Of a stretch of 64,000 nucleotides of DNA, positions 44,164 to 52,346 are shown piece after piece. Under the pieces are notes generated by a model. It saw only the letters and a list, made by a program, of their open reading frames with translations, was not told the origin of the DNA and did no database searches. Origin of the DNA: Ruminococcus sp. (GTDB lineage Bacteria; Bacillota; Clostridia; Oscillospirales; Ruminococcaceae); NCBI GenBank assembly GCA_020861185.1, contig JAJBSV010000002.1:248001-312000 (forward strand), written 5' to 3'. Position numbers and translations under genes: made by a program. Position 1 is the stretch's first letter. Each line of letters opens with the position of its first letter.

Positions 44164-45210
44164 TTAATAGGACCGAATAGCCCTTAATAGTATCCCCGCA
44201 GATTTCGTCCAGCTGTATTTATCCAGCGGTGCCTTGCTGTTATTTCTTCCTTTTGCAGAGCTCACATTATCCAAATCAACACCGTAATCATTTGGGCTTA
44301 TGTATACCACACTATCCCCGAAAATCTCGTGCATTACTTCTGTATCGGAGACGACCACTTGTTTGGCTCCGGCACTCATTGCTTCGAGAGGTGGGATGCC
44401 GAAACCTTCATAGAAGGTCGGGAACAGAAACGCTTTGCAATCACGCATAAGAGTCTTTGCTTCCTCGTCACTTACATATCCGAGGAGCTTCATGTTTTCC
44501 GGGCATTCAAAGCCCAAACCATCCGCAAATACCTTTTCGTTTATAGAGCCGGATACAGCAAACAACTGGTCCGGATTTCTTTTGGCAACTTCGGCAATCC
44601 ATTTAAAGTTTTTGTTTGGCTCCAAGCTACACATCGAAAAATAGTAGTTATTTTTCTCAAGTTCGTATTTCTCAAGTGCGTTATCATCATAGCCAATCCG
44701 CTCATAATGTTGCCAGGCATCCGGAACCACAACTATCCGATCAGGGTCCACGGAGTAATACTTCTCGATTTCTTTCTTTGAAAACTCAGAAACCGTAATA
44801 ATCTTCTTTGCCCGTTTTGTGGCATTTGAGAAAAGCAGGTTATACCACATCAGAAATTTCTTGCTGAAATCCTGAGGACGAGCCTTTATCTTAACGTCAT
44901 GAATTGCAACAATCCCTGGCGACACCAAGGGTGAAACATTGCACAGGTTCAGAAGCGTGCCTTTTCCTGCCGCATATATTGGAAGTGAAATCTGCTCCCA
45001 TGCTATGCCTTTCAGATGCCCCACTCTGACGACCTTGATATTCTTATAGTCCGGAACATCGCTTGCATCTTTCGGCACCGCAATAACAACGGACAATTCC
45101 GACTCGCTATTCAGTTGCTTGTCCAACTCAGCAACAATCTCCCGTGCGTAACGCTGTACTCCGGTGACCCGCTGTGTGAGAAATTTTCCGTTGATTATTA
45201 CAGATTTCAT
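44164..45210 (-). CDS. Glycosyltransferase family 4, enzyme 3
   Basis: A 348-residue GT4 enzyme: KSVIINGKFLTQRVTGVQRY at the N-terminus, SMCSLEPNKNFKW in the linker, and PTFYEGFGIPPLEAMSAG at the donor site. The N-terminal TGVQRYAREI pattern is common among WbaZ-like mannosyl/rhamnosyl transferases. ATG 45210 has AGAGGGA; a start at 45255 would extend into the gene upstream and lacks a site. Confidence 0.87.
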   Translation of the reverse strand: MKSVIINGKFLTQRVTGVQRYAREIVAELDKQLNSESELSVVIAVPKDASDVPDYKNIKVVRVGHLKGIAWEQISLPIYAAGKGTLLNLCNVSPLVSPGIVAIHDVKIKARPQDFSKKFLMWYNLLFSNATKRAKKIITVSEFSKKEIEKYYSVDPDRIVVVPDAWQHYERIGYDDNALEKYELEKNNYYFSMCSLEPNKNFKWIAEVAKRNPDQLFAVSGSINEKVFADGLGFECPENMKLLGYVSDEEAKTLMRDCKAFLFPTFYEGFGIPPLEAMSAGAKQVVVSDTEVMHEIFGDSVVYISPNDYGVDLDNVSSAKGRNNSKAPLDKYSWTKSAGILLRAIRSY

Positions 45211-45230
45211 CTTATTCCCTCTGATTATAT

Positions 45231-46415
45231 TTAAATCAAACTCTCTATCAGCCAAATAACATTCTTCCTGAATTGCTCCGAAGTAAAATTGTCCAGCACC
45301 CGCTGTCTCGCATTCTGCCCATACTGCTTTCTAAGCTCTGCATCATTAGCCAGCTTCATCAGTGCCTCCGCATAAGCCTTACTATCCCCGTTCGGGCACT
45401 CGATGCCGGTTACGCCATCCAGATTAACATAATTGACCCCGCTTCCGGGAATCGTAAACGTTACAGTAGGCTTGCCGAAGTACATGCCTTCTGCAAGAGC
45501 TATGCCAAAAGCTTCATTCTTCGTGATTGACGGAAAGCAGAAGATGTCACATGCTTTCATGTAGGCAACCAAATCTGCGTCACTGACTCTTCCGAGAAAC
45601 TGAATCTTCGGATCGTCGGCGGCTTCTTTCTTCAGTTGCTCTGTAAGCTCGCCTTTGCCACCAATGCAAATCTCAAAGCTATCCGGCAAGTATCTGCTTG
45701 CCTGCACAAGATATGTAATGCCTTTGTACGGAACATGACGACCGCAAGCAAAGCATAGTGTCTTTTCTGCATCTTGCTCTTTAATCTCTACAGCTCTTAC
45801 CTCAATTTCATCCGTGACTATAAGTCTGGAGTCGCTGATGCAATTATGAATTACAACACACTTACTCTTAAGCTTGCAAAGATATGGGCTCCCATCAATA
45901 TAGTTAGGACTAGTAGCCACAACCACATCCGCTCTTTCAAGTAGCTTATTTGTCTGACTTTCAAAGAGCTTACCAAGAATCTTTTGCTTTGTTATATCAA
46001 GGTGCCAGTAGAGAACAAACTTAATATCTCGCTTCAAATATTTCATCAAGAATGCTGATACATACGGGTTGGGATAATGAAGTATTACAACATCCGGCTT
46101 GAACTCGTCCATAACTTTTTTAAGCTGTGCCGGGACGGTTGTCGAAATGGATTGAGAGGATACTTTCGCAACATACCCACAGCGAATAACTTCTACTCCA
46201 TCCACAGTATCAACCACGGTTTCATTCTTTTTTGTTGTAATTCCCCCAGCCGATGCATCTTCATTAAAACAGAAAATCTTTTGCTCTATGTCGTCGCAGG
46301 ATTTCAAGGCATTTGCTATGTCTCTTGCGACCTGTTCTGTTCCGCCAATGAACGGATAGTAATACTTTGAAATTTGCAATACTTTTGTTGTCACTGTACG
46401 TTTTCCGCCCTTCAC
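45231..46415 (-). CDS. Glycosyltransferase family 4, enzyme 4
   Basis: A 394-residue GT4 enzyme: KVLQISKYYYPFIGGTEQVA, then FACGRHVPYKGITYL and PSITKNEAFGIALAEGMYFG at the donor site. The GTG at 46415 overlaps the rmd stop (GTGA) with GGAG nine bases upstream, so it is translationally coupled to rmd; another GTG at 46394 is possible. Coupling to rmd makes GDP-D-rhamnose a reasonable donor guess. Confidence 0.86.
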   Translation of the reverse strand: MKGGKRTVTTKVLQISKYYYPFIGGTEQVARDIANALKSCDDIEQKIFCFNEDASAGGITTKKNETVVDTVDGVEVIRCGYVAKVSSQSISTTVPAQLKKVMDEFKPDVVILHYPNPYVSAFLMKYLKRDIKFVLYWHLDITKQKILGKLFESQTNKLLERADVVVATSPNYIDGSPYLCKLKSKCVVIHNCISDSRLIVTDEIEVRAVEIKEQDAEKTLCFACGRHVPYKGITYLVQASRYLPDSFEICIGGKGELTEQLKKEAADDPKIQFLGRVSDADLVAYMKACDIFCFPSITKNEAFGIALAEGMYFGKPTVTFTIPGSGVNYVNLDGVTGIECPNGDSKAYAEALMKLANDAELRKQYGQNARQRVLDNFTSEQFRKNVIWLIESLI

Positions 46416-47329
46416 TTCAAGTAACTCCGATACAATTCCTTCAACGTCTCAAAAATACTGTATTCCGGTTTCCACCCAAGCTCTGCTTTTATGTAGCCGT
46501 TATCACAGCATATTCTCGGTGTATCCACGGGGCGGAAGCGCTCGGGGTCGACTTCTATATCAATCTTCTGCGAGCTGAGCGACACTATGTACTCAAGAAG
46601 CTCTGTCAGGCTGTGCGCTTCGCCGGAACCGACGTTGAAAATCTTAGTGCAGTCATTGCTTTCAATAATCATCCGATATGCACGGACAATATCTCTCACA
46701 TCACTGAAATCACGTTCTGCCGCAAGGTTGCCGACCTTTATCGTTCCGGGCTTGCCGGATTTTTCTATCTCCGCTACCTGCTTGCAGAAGCTCGGAAGGA
46801 CAAACGAATCCTTCTGACCGATACCGGTGTGATTGAAAGGACGGACGCAGTAAATCTTCATTCCGTATCTTTCACGATATATCTCCGCAAACCGTTCCTG
46901 CGCCATTTTCGAAATGCCATAGGGATTATTTGCATTCAGAGGTGTTCCCTCGCTGATTGGCTTGTCCGATTCTTCATACTCTTCGCTTGAGCCTATAAAC
47001 ATCACTTTCGGATTGGTGTCAAGCTTTCTTGCGGCTTCCATTATGTTCAACGCACCGATGACATTGACAGACATGGTTGTCTGCGGGATGTTCCATGATG
47101 CACCGACACTGCTGACAGCGGCAAGATTGATAATCATATCCGGTTGAATATCCGATACAAGATTCTTGACGTCATCAGCCGCAAGAAGATTTGCCTGTCT
47201 GAAAGCAACACCGTCAATATCTGTAGCTACAATGTCGCTTCCATAGACCTCGTATCCATGCTTCTGAAATTCTCTTGCCAGATAAGGACCTACGAAGCCG
47301 CCTATTCCGAAAATCAATAACTTCTTCAA
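46412..47329 (-). CDS. rmd: GDP-4-dehydro-6-deoxy-D-mannose reductase
   Basis: A 305-residue extended SDR that reduces the 4-keto sugar made by Gmd to GDP-D-rhamnose. Rossmann motif GIGGFVGPYLAREF, MFIGSSEEYE, and the catalytic YGISKMAQE; the C-terminal FRPVDTPRICCDNGYIKAELGW is typical of Rmd and distinguishes it from fucose synthase (Fcl). It lies next to gmd and manC, completing GDP-mannose to GDP-D-rhamnose. The GC content of this trio is higher than that of the downstream glycosyltransferases. Confidence 0.88.
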   Translation of the reverse strand: MKKLLIFGIGGFVGPYLAREFQKHGYEVYGSDIVATDIDGVAFRQANLLAADDVKNLVSDIQPDMIINLAAVSSVGASWNIPQTTMSVNVIGALNIMEAARKLDTNPKVMFIGSSEEYEESDKPISEGTPLNANNPYGISKMAQERFAEIYRERYGMKIYCVRPFNHTGIGQKDSFVLPSFCKQVAEIEKSGKPGTIKVGNLAAERDFSDVRDIVRAYRMIIESNDCTKIFNVGSGEAHSLTELLEYIVSLSSQKIDIEVDPERFRPVDTPRICCDNGYIKAELGWKPEYSIFETLKELYRSYLK

Positions 47330-47359
47330 AACAAGGTTCTCCCTCTGCTAAGCTTGCAC

Positions 47360-48394
47360 TTATTTCAGACCTGCTTCTTTCTTTGCCAACTGAAGGTCAT
47401 GCTCCGCCATGATTGCACACAACTGCTCATAGCTTGTCTTCTGCGGATTCCAGCCGAGCTTTGTCTTCGCCTTGGTCGGGTCACCCCAGAGGTTGACCAC
47501 ATCGGTCGGGCGGAACCACTGCGGATTTACGCATACAACCATCTTGCCGGTTGCTTTGTCATAGCCCTTTTCTTCAAGTCCCGAGCCCTTCCATTCAATC
47601 TCGATACCGTCGTTTGCAAAAGCAAGCGTTGTGAACTCACGGACAGTGTGCTGGACGCCGGTAGCGATTACATAATCGTCCGGCTCGTCCTGCTGAAGAA
47701 TCAGCCACATGCACTCTACATAATCCTTTGCATAGCCCCAGTCACGAAGAGAACCCAGATTTCCGAGCTCTAAATGATCCTGCAAACCGCAGGCAATGCG
47801 ACCGGCGGCGAGGGTGATTTTACGGGTTACGAAATTGTCGCCACGACGCTCAGACTCATGATTAAAAAGGATGCCGTTACAGCAGTACATTCCGTAAGCT
47901 TCGCGATACTCTTTCATCATCCAGAAGCCGTACTGCTTTGCAACAGCATAAGGACTATACGGATGGAACGGAGTGTTCTCGTTCTGAGGGCATTCCTCAA
48001 CTTTGCCGTAGAGTTCGGAAGTGGATGCCTGATAAATGCGGCAAGTCTTTTCCAAACCGCAGGTATGTACAGCTTCAAGAATACGAAGGACGCCAAGAGC
48101 ATCGACATCGCCGGTATATTCTGCGGCATCAAAGGAAACCTGAACATGGCTCTGCGCTGCAAGGTTATAGATTTCATCCGGCTTGACCTTCAGAATGATT
48201 CTCATTATGCTCGAAGAATCGGAAAGGTCGCCTTCGTGAACTGTAATTTTATCCAAAATATGATCAATACGGGAGGCCGTTGAAACGGAAGCACGGCGGA
48301 TAATGCCATGCACTTCATAGCCCTTCTCCAGAAGTAGCTCTGCGAGATAAGAACCGTCCTGACCCGTGATTCCGGTAATCAATGCTTTTTTCAT
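47360..48394 (-). CDS. gmd: GDP-mannose 4,6-dehydratase
   Basis: A 344-residue extended SDR converting GDP-D-mannose to GDP-4-keto-6-deoxy-D-mannose. It has [20 protein letters not shown] with the RRAS NADP-binding tail, the [12 protein letters not shown] segment, [11 protein letters not shown], the catalytic [11 protein letters not shown] and the long FNHESERRG segment specific to Gmd. Full length and intact, 20 bases after manC. Confidence 0.96.
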   Translation of the reverse strand: MKKALITGITGQDGSYLAELLLEKGYEVHGIIRRASVSTASRIDHILDKITVHEGDLSDSSSIMRIILKVKPDEIYNLAAQSHVQVSFDAAEYTGDVDALGVLRILEAVHTCGLEKTCRIYQASTSELYGKVEECPQNENTPFHPYSPYAVAKQYGFWMMKEYREAYGMYCCNGILFNHESERRGDNFVTRKITLAAGRIACGLQDHLELGNLGSLRDWGYAKDYVECMWLILQQDEPDDYVIATGVQHTVREFTTLAFANDGIEIEWKGSGLEEKGYDKATGKMVVCVNPQWFRPTDVVNLWGDPTKAKTKLGWNPQKTSYEQLCAIMAEHDLQLAKKEAGLK

Positions 48395-48414
48395 AAAGTT
48401 TGCTCCTCAGATTT

Positions 48415-49731
48415 TTATTTTTCTATTTTGAATTTCTTCTTATCATCCACGCTGATGCTCTCACCAATCTGAACCTCGATGATGTCAAGATTCGTCTCGG
48501 CTTCGACCATGTGCTTGCAACCGGCGGGGATTGTGATTACGTCGCCGGTTTGGAGAAGTTGCTCCTTGCCGTCAAGTGTAGCTTTGCCTTTGCCGGAAAT
48601 TACTGTCCAGACTTCTTCACGATAGTCGTGGCTGTGGTAGCTCATGTGCTCGCCGGCTCGGATGGAGACCTTGACAGTCATCGAACCGTGCTGGACATCC
48701 ATAACCGTGTATGTTCCCCAAGACTTCTCGGCAAACATTACGTCTGTGCTTATTTTCTCGACAAACGGCTTCATATAGCCGCTTCGCTCTTTATCCGAAA
48801 CAAGGATTCCGTCACCGCTTGCGGCGATTACCATGTCCTTGCAACCCATTGCAAGAATCGGGACGTTCAACTCGTTGATAATCTGCGTGTTCTCGCAGGA
48901 TTCGTCCATGACGGCCTTACCCTTGATGTTGTCGGACATAACCTCCGCCATCATGTTCCATGTGCCGACGTCCTTCCACGAGCCGGAATAGCGGACAACT
49001 TGGATGGACGGTTCCTTCTCAACAACGACATAGTCAAAGCTGATTTTTGTCAGAGTTTCGTACTTGCTATATAAATCACGGTAGTCGGTGAAGTCCACCA
49101 TGCTGTGGGCTTTGTCAATCAAATATCCGAGCCTGAAGGCGAACACACCGGCGTTCCATAGGGCTTTTTGCTTCAGATAAACCTCCGCAGTCGCTCTGTC
49201 CGGCTTCTCCTTGAACTCTTTTACGTTGCTGACCTCTCCGTCGGACTCCGGAATGATATATCCATACTTCTCGCTCGGATAAGTCGGCTCGATGCCCATG
49301 AGGGTGAGATTCGCAGTCCCCTGCTTCACCGTTTCTTCAAGCTTTTCGACACACTCGTAGTAGCTGTTCTCAACATATGGGTCGACCGGACAAACCGCAA
49401 TAGGCTCGTCCAGCCCGACGTCGAGCTCATCATGAAGATACGCCGCCGCCAAGAGAATCGCCGGGAATGTATCCCTTCGGCACGGCTCCACACAGATGGA
49501 AACCTTGTCCCCAAGCTGGTTATGTATTGCGCTCGCCTGCGACTTGCTTGTGGCAATAGTCACCTTTGCTTCCGGGTCAACCTCGGTAATCTGACGGTAA
49601 ACCCTTTGCACCATTGACTCGTAGTCGCCTTTATTGTCTTTGAACAGCTTTATAAACTGCTTGCTCCGAACGTCGTTCGATAGTGGCCATAGGCGCTCGC
49701 CGGAGCCGCCGGATAGGAGTATTATGGTCAT
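48415..49731 (-). CDS. manC: Mannose-1-phosphate guanylyltransferase (bifunctional with mannose-6-phosphate isomerase)
   Basis: A 438-residue type II enzyme. The N-terminal nucleotidyltransferase domain has LLSGGSGERLWPLSNDVRSK and FKEKPDR. The C-terminal cupin domain (residues ~320-438) has YHSHDYREEVWTVISGKG, the metal-binding isomerase motif. It makes GDP-mannose, feeding gmd and rmd and possibly a mannosyltransferase. The C-domain makes bifunctionality likely but not certain. Confidence 0.92.
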   Translation of the reverse strand: MTIILLSGGSGERLWPLSNDVRSKQFIKLFKDNKGDYESMVQRVYRQITEVDPEAKVTIATSKSQASAIHNQLGDKVSICVEPCRRDTFPAILLAAAYLHDELDVGLDEPIAVCPVDPYVENSYYECVEKLEETVKQGTANLTLMGIEPTYPSEKYGYIIPESDGEVSNVKEFKEKPDRATAEVYLKQKALWNAGVFAFRLGYLIDKAHSMVDFTDYRDLYSKYETLTKISFDYVVVEKEPSIQVVRYSGSWKDVGTWNMMAEVMSDNIKGKAVMDESCENTQIINELNVPILAMGCKDMVIAASGDGILVSDKERSGYMKPFVEKISTDVMFAEKSWGTYTVMDVQHGSMTVKVSIRAGEHMSYHSHDYREEVWTVISGKGKATLDGKEQLLQTGDVITIPAGCKHMVEAETNLDIIEVQIGESISVDDKKKFKIEK

Positions 49732-49751
49732 GTGGTTTCCCCTGTCTCTGT

Positions 49752-50767
49752 TTATTTCAATCTATTCTCCAATTTTTTCGCCTGCGAAAGGATGGGCTTT
49801 TCAAGATACTTTGTCAAAACATACGCAAACATATAAGCAAGCACAAACTTAATGATGCACCCAACAATCTGCATAGCGAGAGACGTATCAAAAGTGATGA
49901 ACTTTGTAAGCAGCTCATAGGGTATCCCTGCTCCCAAGAAGAATGCAAAACCGATTTCTCCAAGCTTTATGAAAAATTCGTTGTGAATACTGAATCTTTC
50001 TGCGACAAAGAACAAAAGTAATCCAACGTTATATGCAAACAAATACTCGAAAATCATGTCCGTATAGGACAGCGCCACAGCAACCGCAAGTCCGACTTCA
50101 AACTCTACAACAAGCAATATCATCCCTGTTAGCGTGATAATTCCCTTTTCATAATCCGTATAGTTGACTCCCAATATAGCAACCGCTATCAGCAAGAAGA
50201 AAGCAGTTGGAAACGGCATTCCTGTGGAATATCTCAATGCACCCACAACAACAGCCAAAATCATAATGAATATGAGGATGATGTGTCTTTGCGCGTTATT
50301 TCTTTCGCCGGTAATAAACCTGATGCCAAATATACAAACACCGACAAAGAACGCTATCTGAATCGGCAACATCCAACTTGCTCCAAGGATATTGTCAAAT
50401 CCAAGAAATTCTTGGAAAGTCGTAAAATTAGCTAAAATCCTCGCAATCGACAATTCGGACTTGTCCATCACCAAACACATAAGTATCAAAAGAATCCAAT
50501 ACATCGGGTAAATTCTCACAAGACGATTTACGAGATACTGCTTCCGATTTCTCTTTTCTCTGGCGGATACCGTGAGGTATCCCGACATCAGAAAGAAGAT
50601 AACGACACCGATTCTGCCGATTATGAAGCCAACATTATATGACCACCAATAGTGCGGCAAATGACTGATAAAAACCAGTAATGCCGCAATTCCTCTGAGA
50701 GTAGCTACCCAACTAAGGTAGTTACCCCCCCACGCTTATTTATCTGATTGGTTTGTGCTTCTTGCAT
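49752..50767 (-). CDS. Acyltransferase 3 family membrane protein, out of frame at a G7 tract
   Basis: Starts at ATG 50767 behind AGGAG with QEAQTNQINKR and meets the G7 tract (50725-50731) after 12 codons; the frame then stops at VTTLVG. One base away the family sequence resumes: NYLSWVATLRGIAALLVFIS, histidine in the SHLPHYWW segment, and IGVVIFFLMSGYL, to the stop at 49752 (~10 helices). Eight (or five) G would give an intact ~338-residue O-acyltransferase. The tract sits so early that its length acts as an on/off switch for the whole protein. Without it, a weak internal GTG/ATG start would lose the first helix. Confidence 0.8.
50725..50731 (-). repeat. G7 tract (coding strand), acyltransferase gene 5' end
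   Basis: Coding-strand context AAGCGTGGGGGGGTAACT. It lies 12 codons into the gene. Eight or five G restore the frame. Confidence 0.88.
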
Positions 50768-50828
50768 ATTTTTTAGCTCCTAAGCATTCCCATGCGTTCG
50801 TTATATTTTGTCCCCTTATCATGTTAGC

Positions 50829-50879
50829 ATGCCCTCCCAAACTTCCCGCACCTTCGCTCGAGGGCATTTGCGGAAGTTT
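50829..50879. repeat. Dispersed inverted repeat between the sugar-phosphate transferase and acyltransferase genes
   Basis: ATGCCCTC pairs with GAGGGCAT (50860-50867), and AAACTTCC (50839-50846) pairs with GGAAGTTT (50872-50879), as interlaced arms. The same kind of GC-rich repeat is seen at 9130-9341. A further small hairpin (GGCGTGAAA with TTTACGCC) follows near 50900-50925. No coding signal in 50768-50931. Confidence 0.65.
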
Positions 50880-50931
50880 GCCAACGCAAAATCGGCGTAA
50901 AGACTGAATCTTTTTCACGCCGTGTGTCTTT

Positions 50932-51711
50932 TTATTCTCCTTCTTTATGGAAAATGACCGAGAAGGTCTTGAAAATTAGCTTCCAATCTTCCTTGAAACT
51001 GTATTCACGCACATACTTAGCGTCGAGCTTCATCCAATCGTTGAAGCTGACTTTATTCCTTGAAGGCTGAATCTGCCAGTAGCAAGTGAGTCCTGGACGA
51101 ACCAGAAGCCTCTGGCGTGCATAGTCGTCATACTGCTCGACCTCTTTCGGAAGAGGAGGGCGGGGACCGACGATGCTCATGTCGCCTCTGAGGATATTCA
51201 CGAGCTGCGGAAGCTCATCAATACTTGTTTTTCTTATGAATTTACCGACCCCTGTGATTCTTGGGTCATTCTTGATTTTGAAGACGGGACCGTCCATCTC
51301 GTTCTTGTCCATAAGCTCCTCAAGCTTGCTTTCGGCATTCGGAATCATCGAGCGGAACTTCCAGAGCTTGAAGGTCTTGCCGTTCTTGCCGACTCTTTCC
51401 TGCTTGAATATGGGGCTTGCACCGGGGCTGTCGATCACGATTGCAAGCGCAACGATAAGCATAGGAATAAGTAACACAATAAGCGCGCCGAGCGACAATA
51501 CAAAATCCTCCGCACGCTTAATAAGGCGATAAGCTCTCTTGGAAGATTCAACCTCCTCCCGAGTGACAAGATTTTCCTTATCTCCGTCGGGACTGCCCTC
51601 GCCGTGTGATGTCTCTGTTATTTCTCTTTCTGTCTCTTTAATCTCTGAATATGTACCTTCCTCACTATCGGTTTTTACTGCCGAAGCTGCGGTCAATACC
51701 TCACTCTGCAT
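50932..51711 (-). CDS. Initiating undecaprenyl-phosphate sugar-1-phosphate transferase
   Basis: A 259-residue polyprenyl-phosphate sugar phosphotransferase of the short WcaJ/EpsL type that loads the first sugar onto undecaprenyl phosphate. An acidic, low-complexity N-terminus (~60 residues) is followed by one membrane segment (SLGALIVLLIPMLIVALAIV) and the catalytic domain: KQERVGKNGKTFKLWKFRSM, SIDELPQLVNILRGDMS and VGPRPPLP. First gene of the exopolysaccharide operon, behind a consensus promoter. ATG 51711 is chosen over TTG 51747, though its ribosome-binding site is weak. Confidence 0.9.
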   Translation of the reverse strand: MQSEVLTAASAVKTDSEEGTYSEIKETEREITETSHGEGSPDGDKENLVTREEVESSKRAYRLIKRAEDFVLSLGALIVLLIPMLIVALAIVIDSPGASPIFKQERVGKNGKTFKLWKFRSMIPNAESKLEELMDKNEMDGPVFKIKNDPRITGVGKFIRKTSIDELPQLVNILRGDMSIVGPRPPLPKEVEQYDDYARQRLLVRPGLTCYWQIQPSRNKVSFNDWMKLDAKYVREYSFKEDWKLIFKTFSVIFHKEGE

Positions 51712-51854
51712 TGCTTTACCAGCCTTCCACGAGCTATTCAAATACAATGTTGAAAATTATAATATTCCTCTATCCCGGAATCGGCGCTACCCGCCGTCCG
51801 CGTGAGCTCTTCTCAACATGTGCCCACTCACCTTATTCCTTATCCACAGCCTAC

Positions 51855-51883
51855 ATTATAACAAAGAATACACCTGTTGTCAA
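51855..51883 (-). promoter_or_regulatory. Consensus sigma-A promoter of the exopolysaccharide operon
   Basis: Minus-strand TTGACA (51883-51878), 17-bp spacer, TATAAT (51860-51855), both perfect. The ~140-base leader that follows carries a compact hairpin GGCGGGTAGCGCC. All genes from 51711 down to 26489 are on this strand with small gaps, and no other convincing promoter or terminator was found between them. Confidence 0.9.
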
Positions 51884-51980
51884 CAGTGCACTTTGTTATT
51901 TTATTGAGGTTTGGAAATTGTGTACAAACAAAACTTTGTAGACGAAACCCAAATTATCAATTTTACGGCGGAGCCGTGTA

Positions 51981-51987
51981 CCCCCCC
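51981..51987 (-). repeat. G7 tract upstream of the exopolysaccharide promoter
   Basis: Minus-strand context TTTGTGGGGGGGTACACG, about 100 bases upstream of the -35 box. It is not inside a recognisable gene, yet its flanks match those of the genic tracts. The stretch 51748-52090 contains the promoter, this tract, the small palindrome ACGGCGGAGCCGT and nested inverted repeats, but no convincing gene. Confidence 0.85.
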
Positions 51988-52090
51988 ACAAAATATTGAG
52001 ATATTCCACCGTAGTTCAAATTTAATCACAATTTTGTGGAATATATTTTTATACAAGTACGGGAATTTTTGCCGCAGATTTTTTCAGGCA

Positions 52091-52216
52091 TCAATCTTCG
52101 TTTTCTTTTCGGAGGCGAATGCCTCGGATTCTTAATCCGTTTGCACCCATAAAGAAGAGAAGCACCAGGACCCCGAAGGTTCCTCCGACCATCATTCCCA
52201 ACAAGAAGCACAGCAT
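52091..52216 (-). CDS. DUF3789-like 41-residue membrane protein
   Basis: Starts at ATG 52216 behind GGGAGGG. Begins MLCFLLGMMVGGTFGVLVLL, one membrane helix containing the GGTFGV signature I associate with DUF3789 proteins, and ends in a basic/acidic tail (IRLRKENED). The family occurs as tiny proteins in Bacillota and their mobile elements; function unknown. It follows the radical SAM gene on the same strand after 130 bases. Confidence 0.65.
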   Translation of the reverse strand: MLCFLLGMMVGGTFGVLVLLFFMGANGLRIRGIRLRKENED

Positions 52217-52346
52217 AACTCAGCCCTCCCGAATAATATAACACAGTTCGCCCGAAATGTCAAAGGAAATTCCGACCGATTGAAGCAAACTATGCTATTA
52301 TTATATTCGGAAAGGGCTTAAAAACTCGCAGAATACAAAAATTTCG

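Noticed and set aside
51711-51855. Exopolysaccharide leader as a known riboswitch (c-di-GMP, ZTP or ydaO type)
   Set aside because: I could not find the conserved core of these classes; only the short GGCGGGTAGCGCC hairpin is supportable.
51981-52050. Nested inverted repeats as an invertible promoter
   Set aside because: Arms are short and permuted, no recombinase gene is in the window, and the promoter itself lies outside them.
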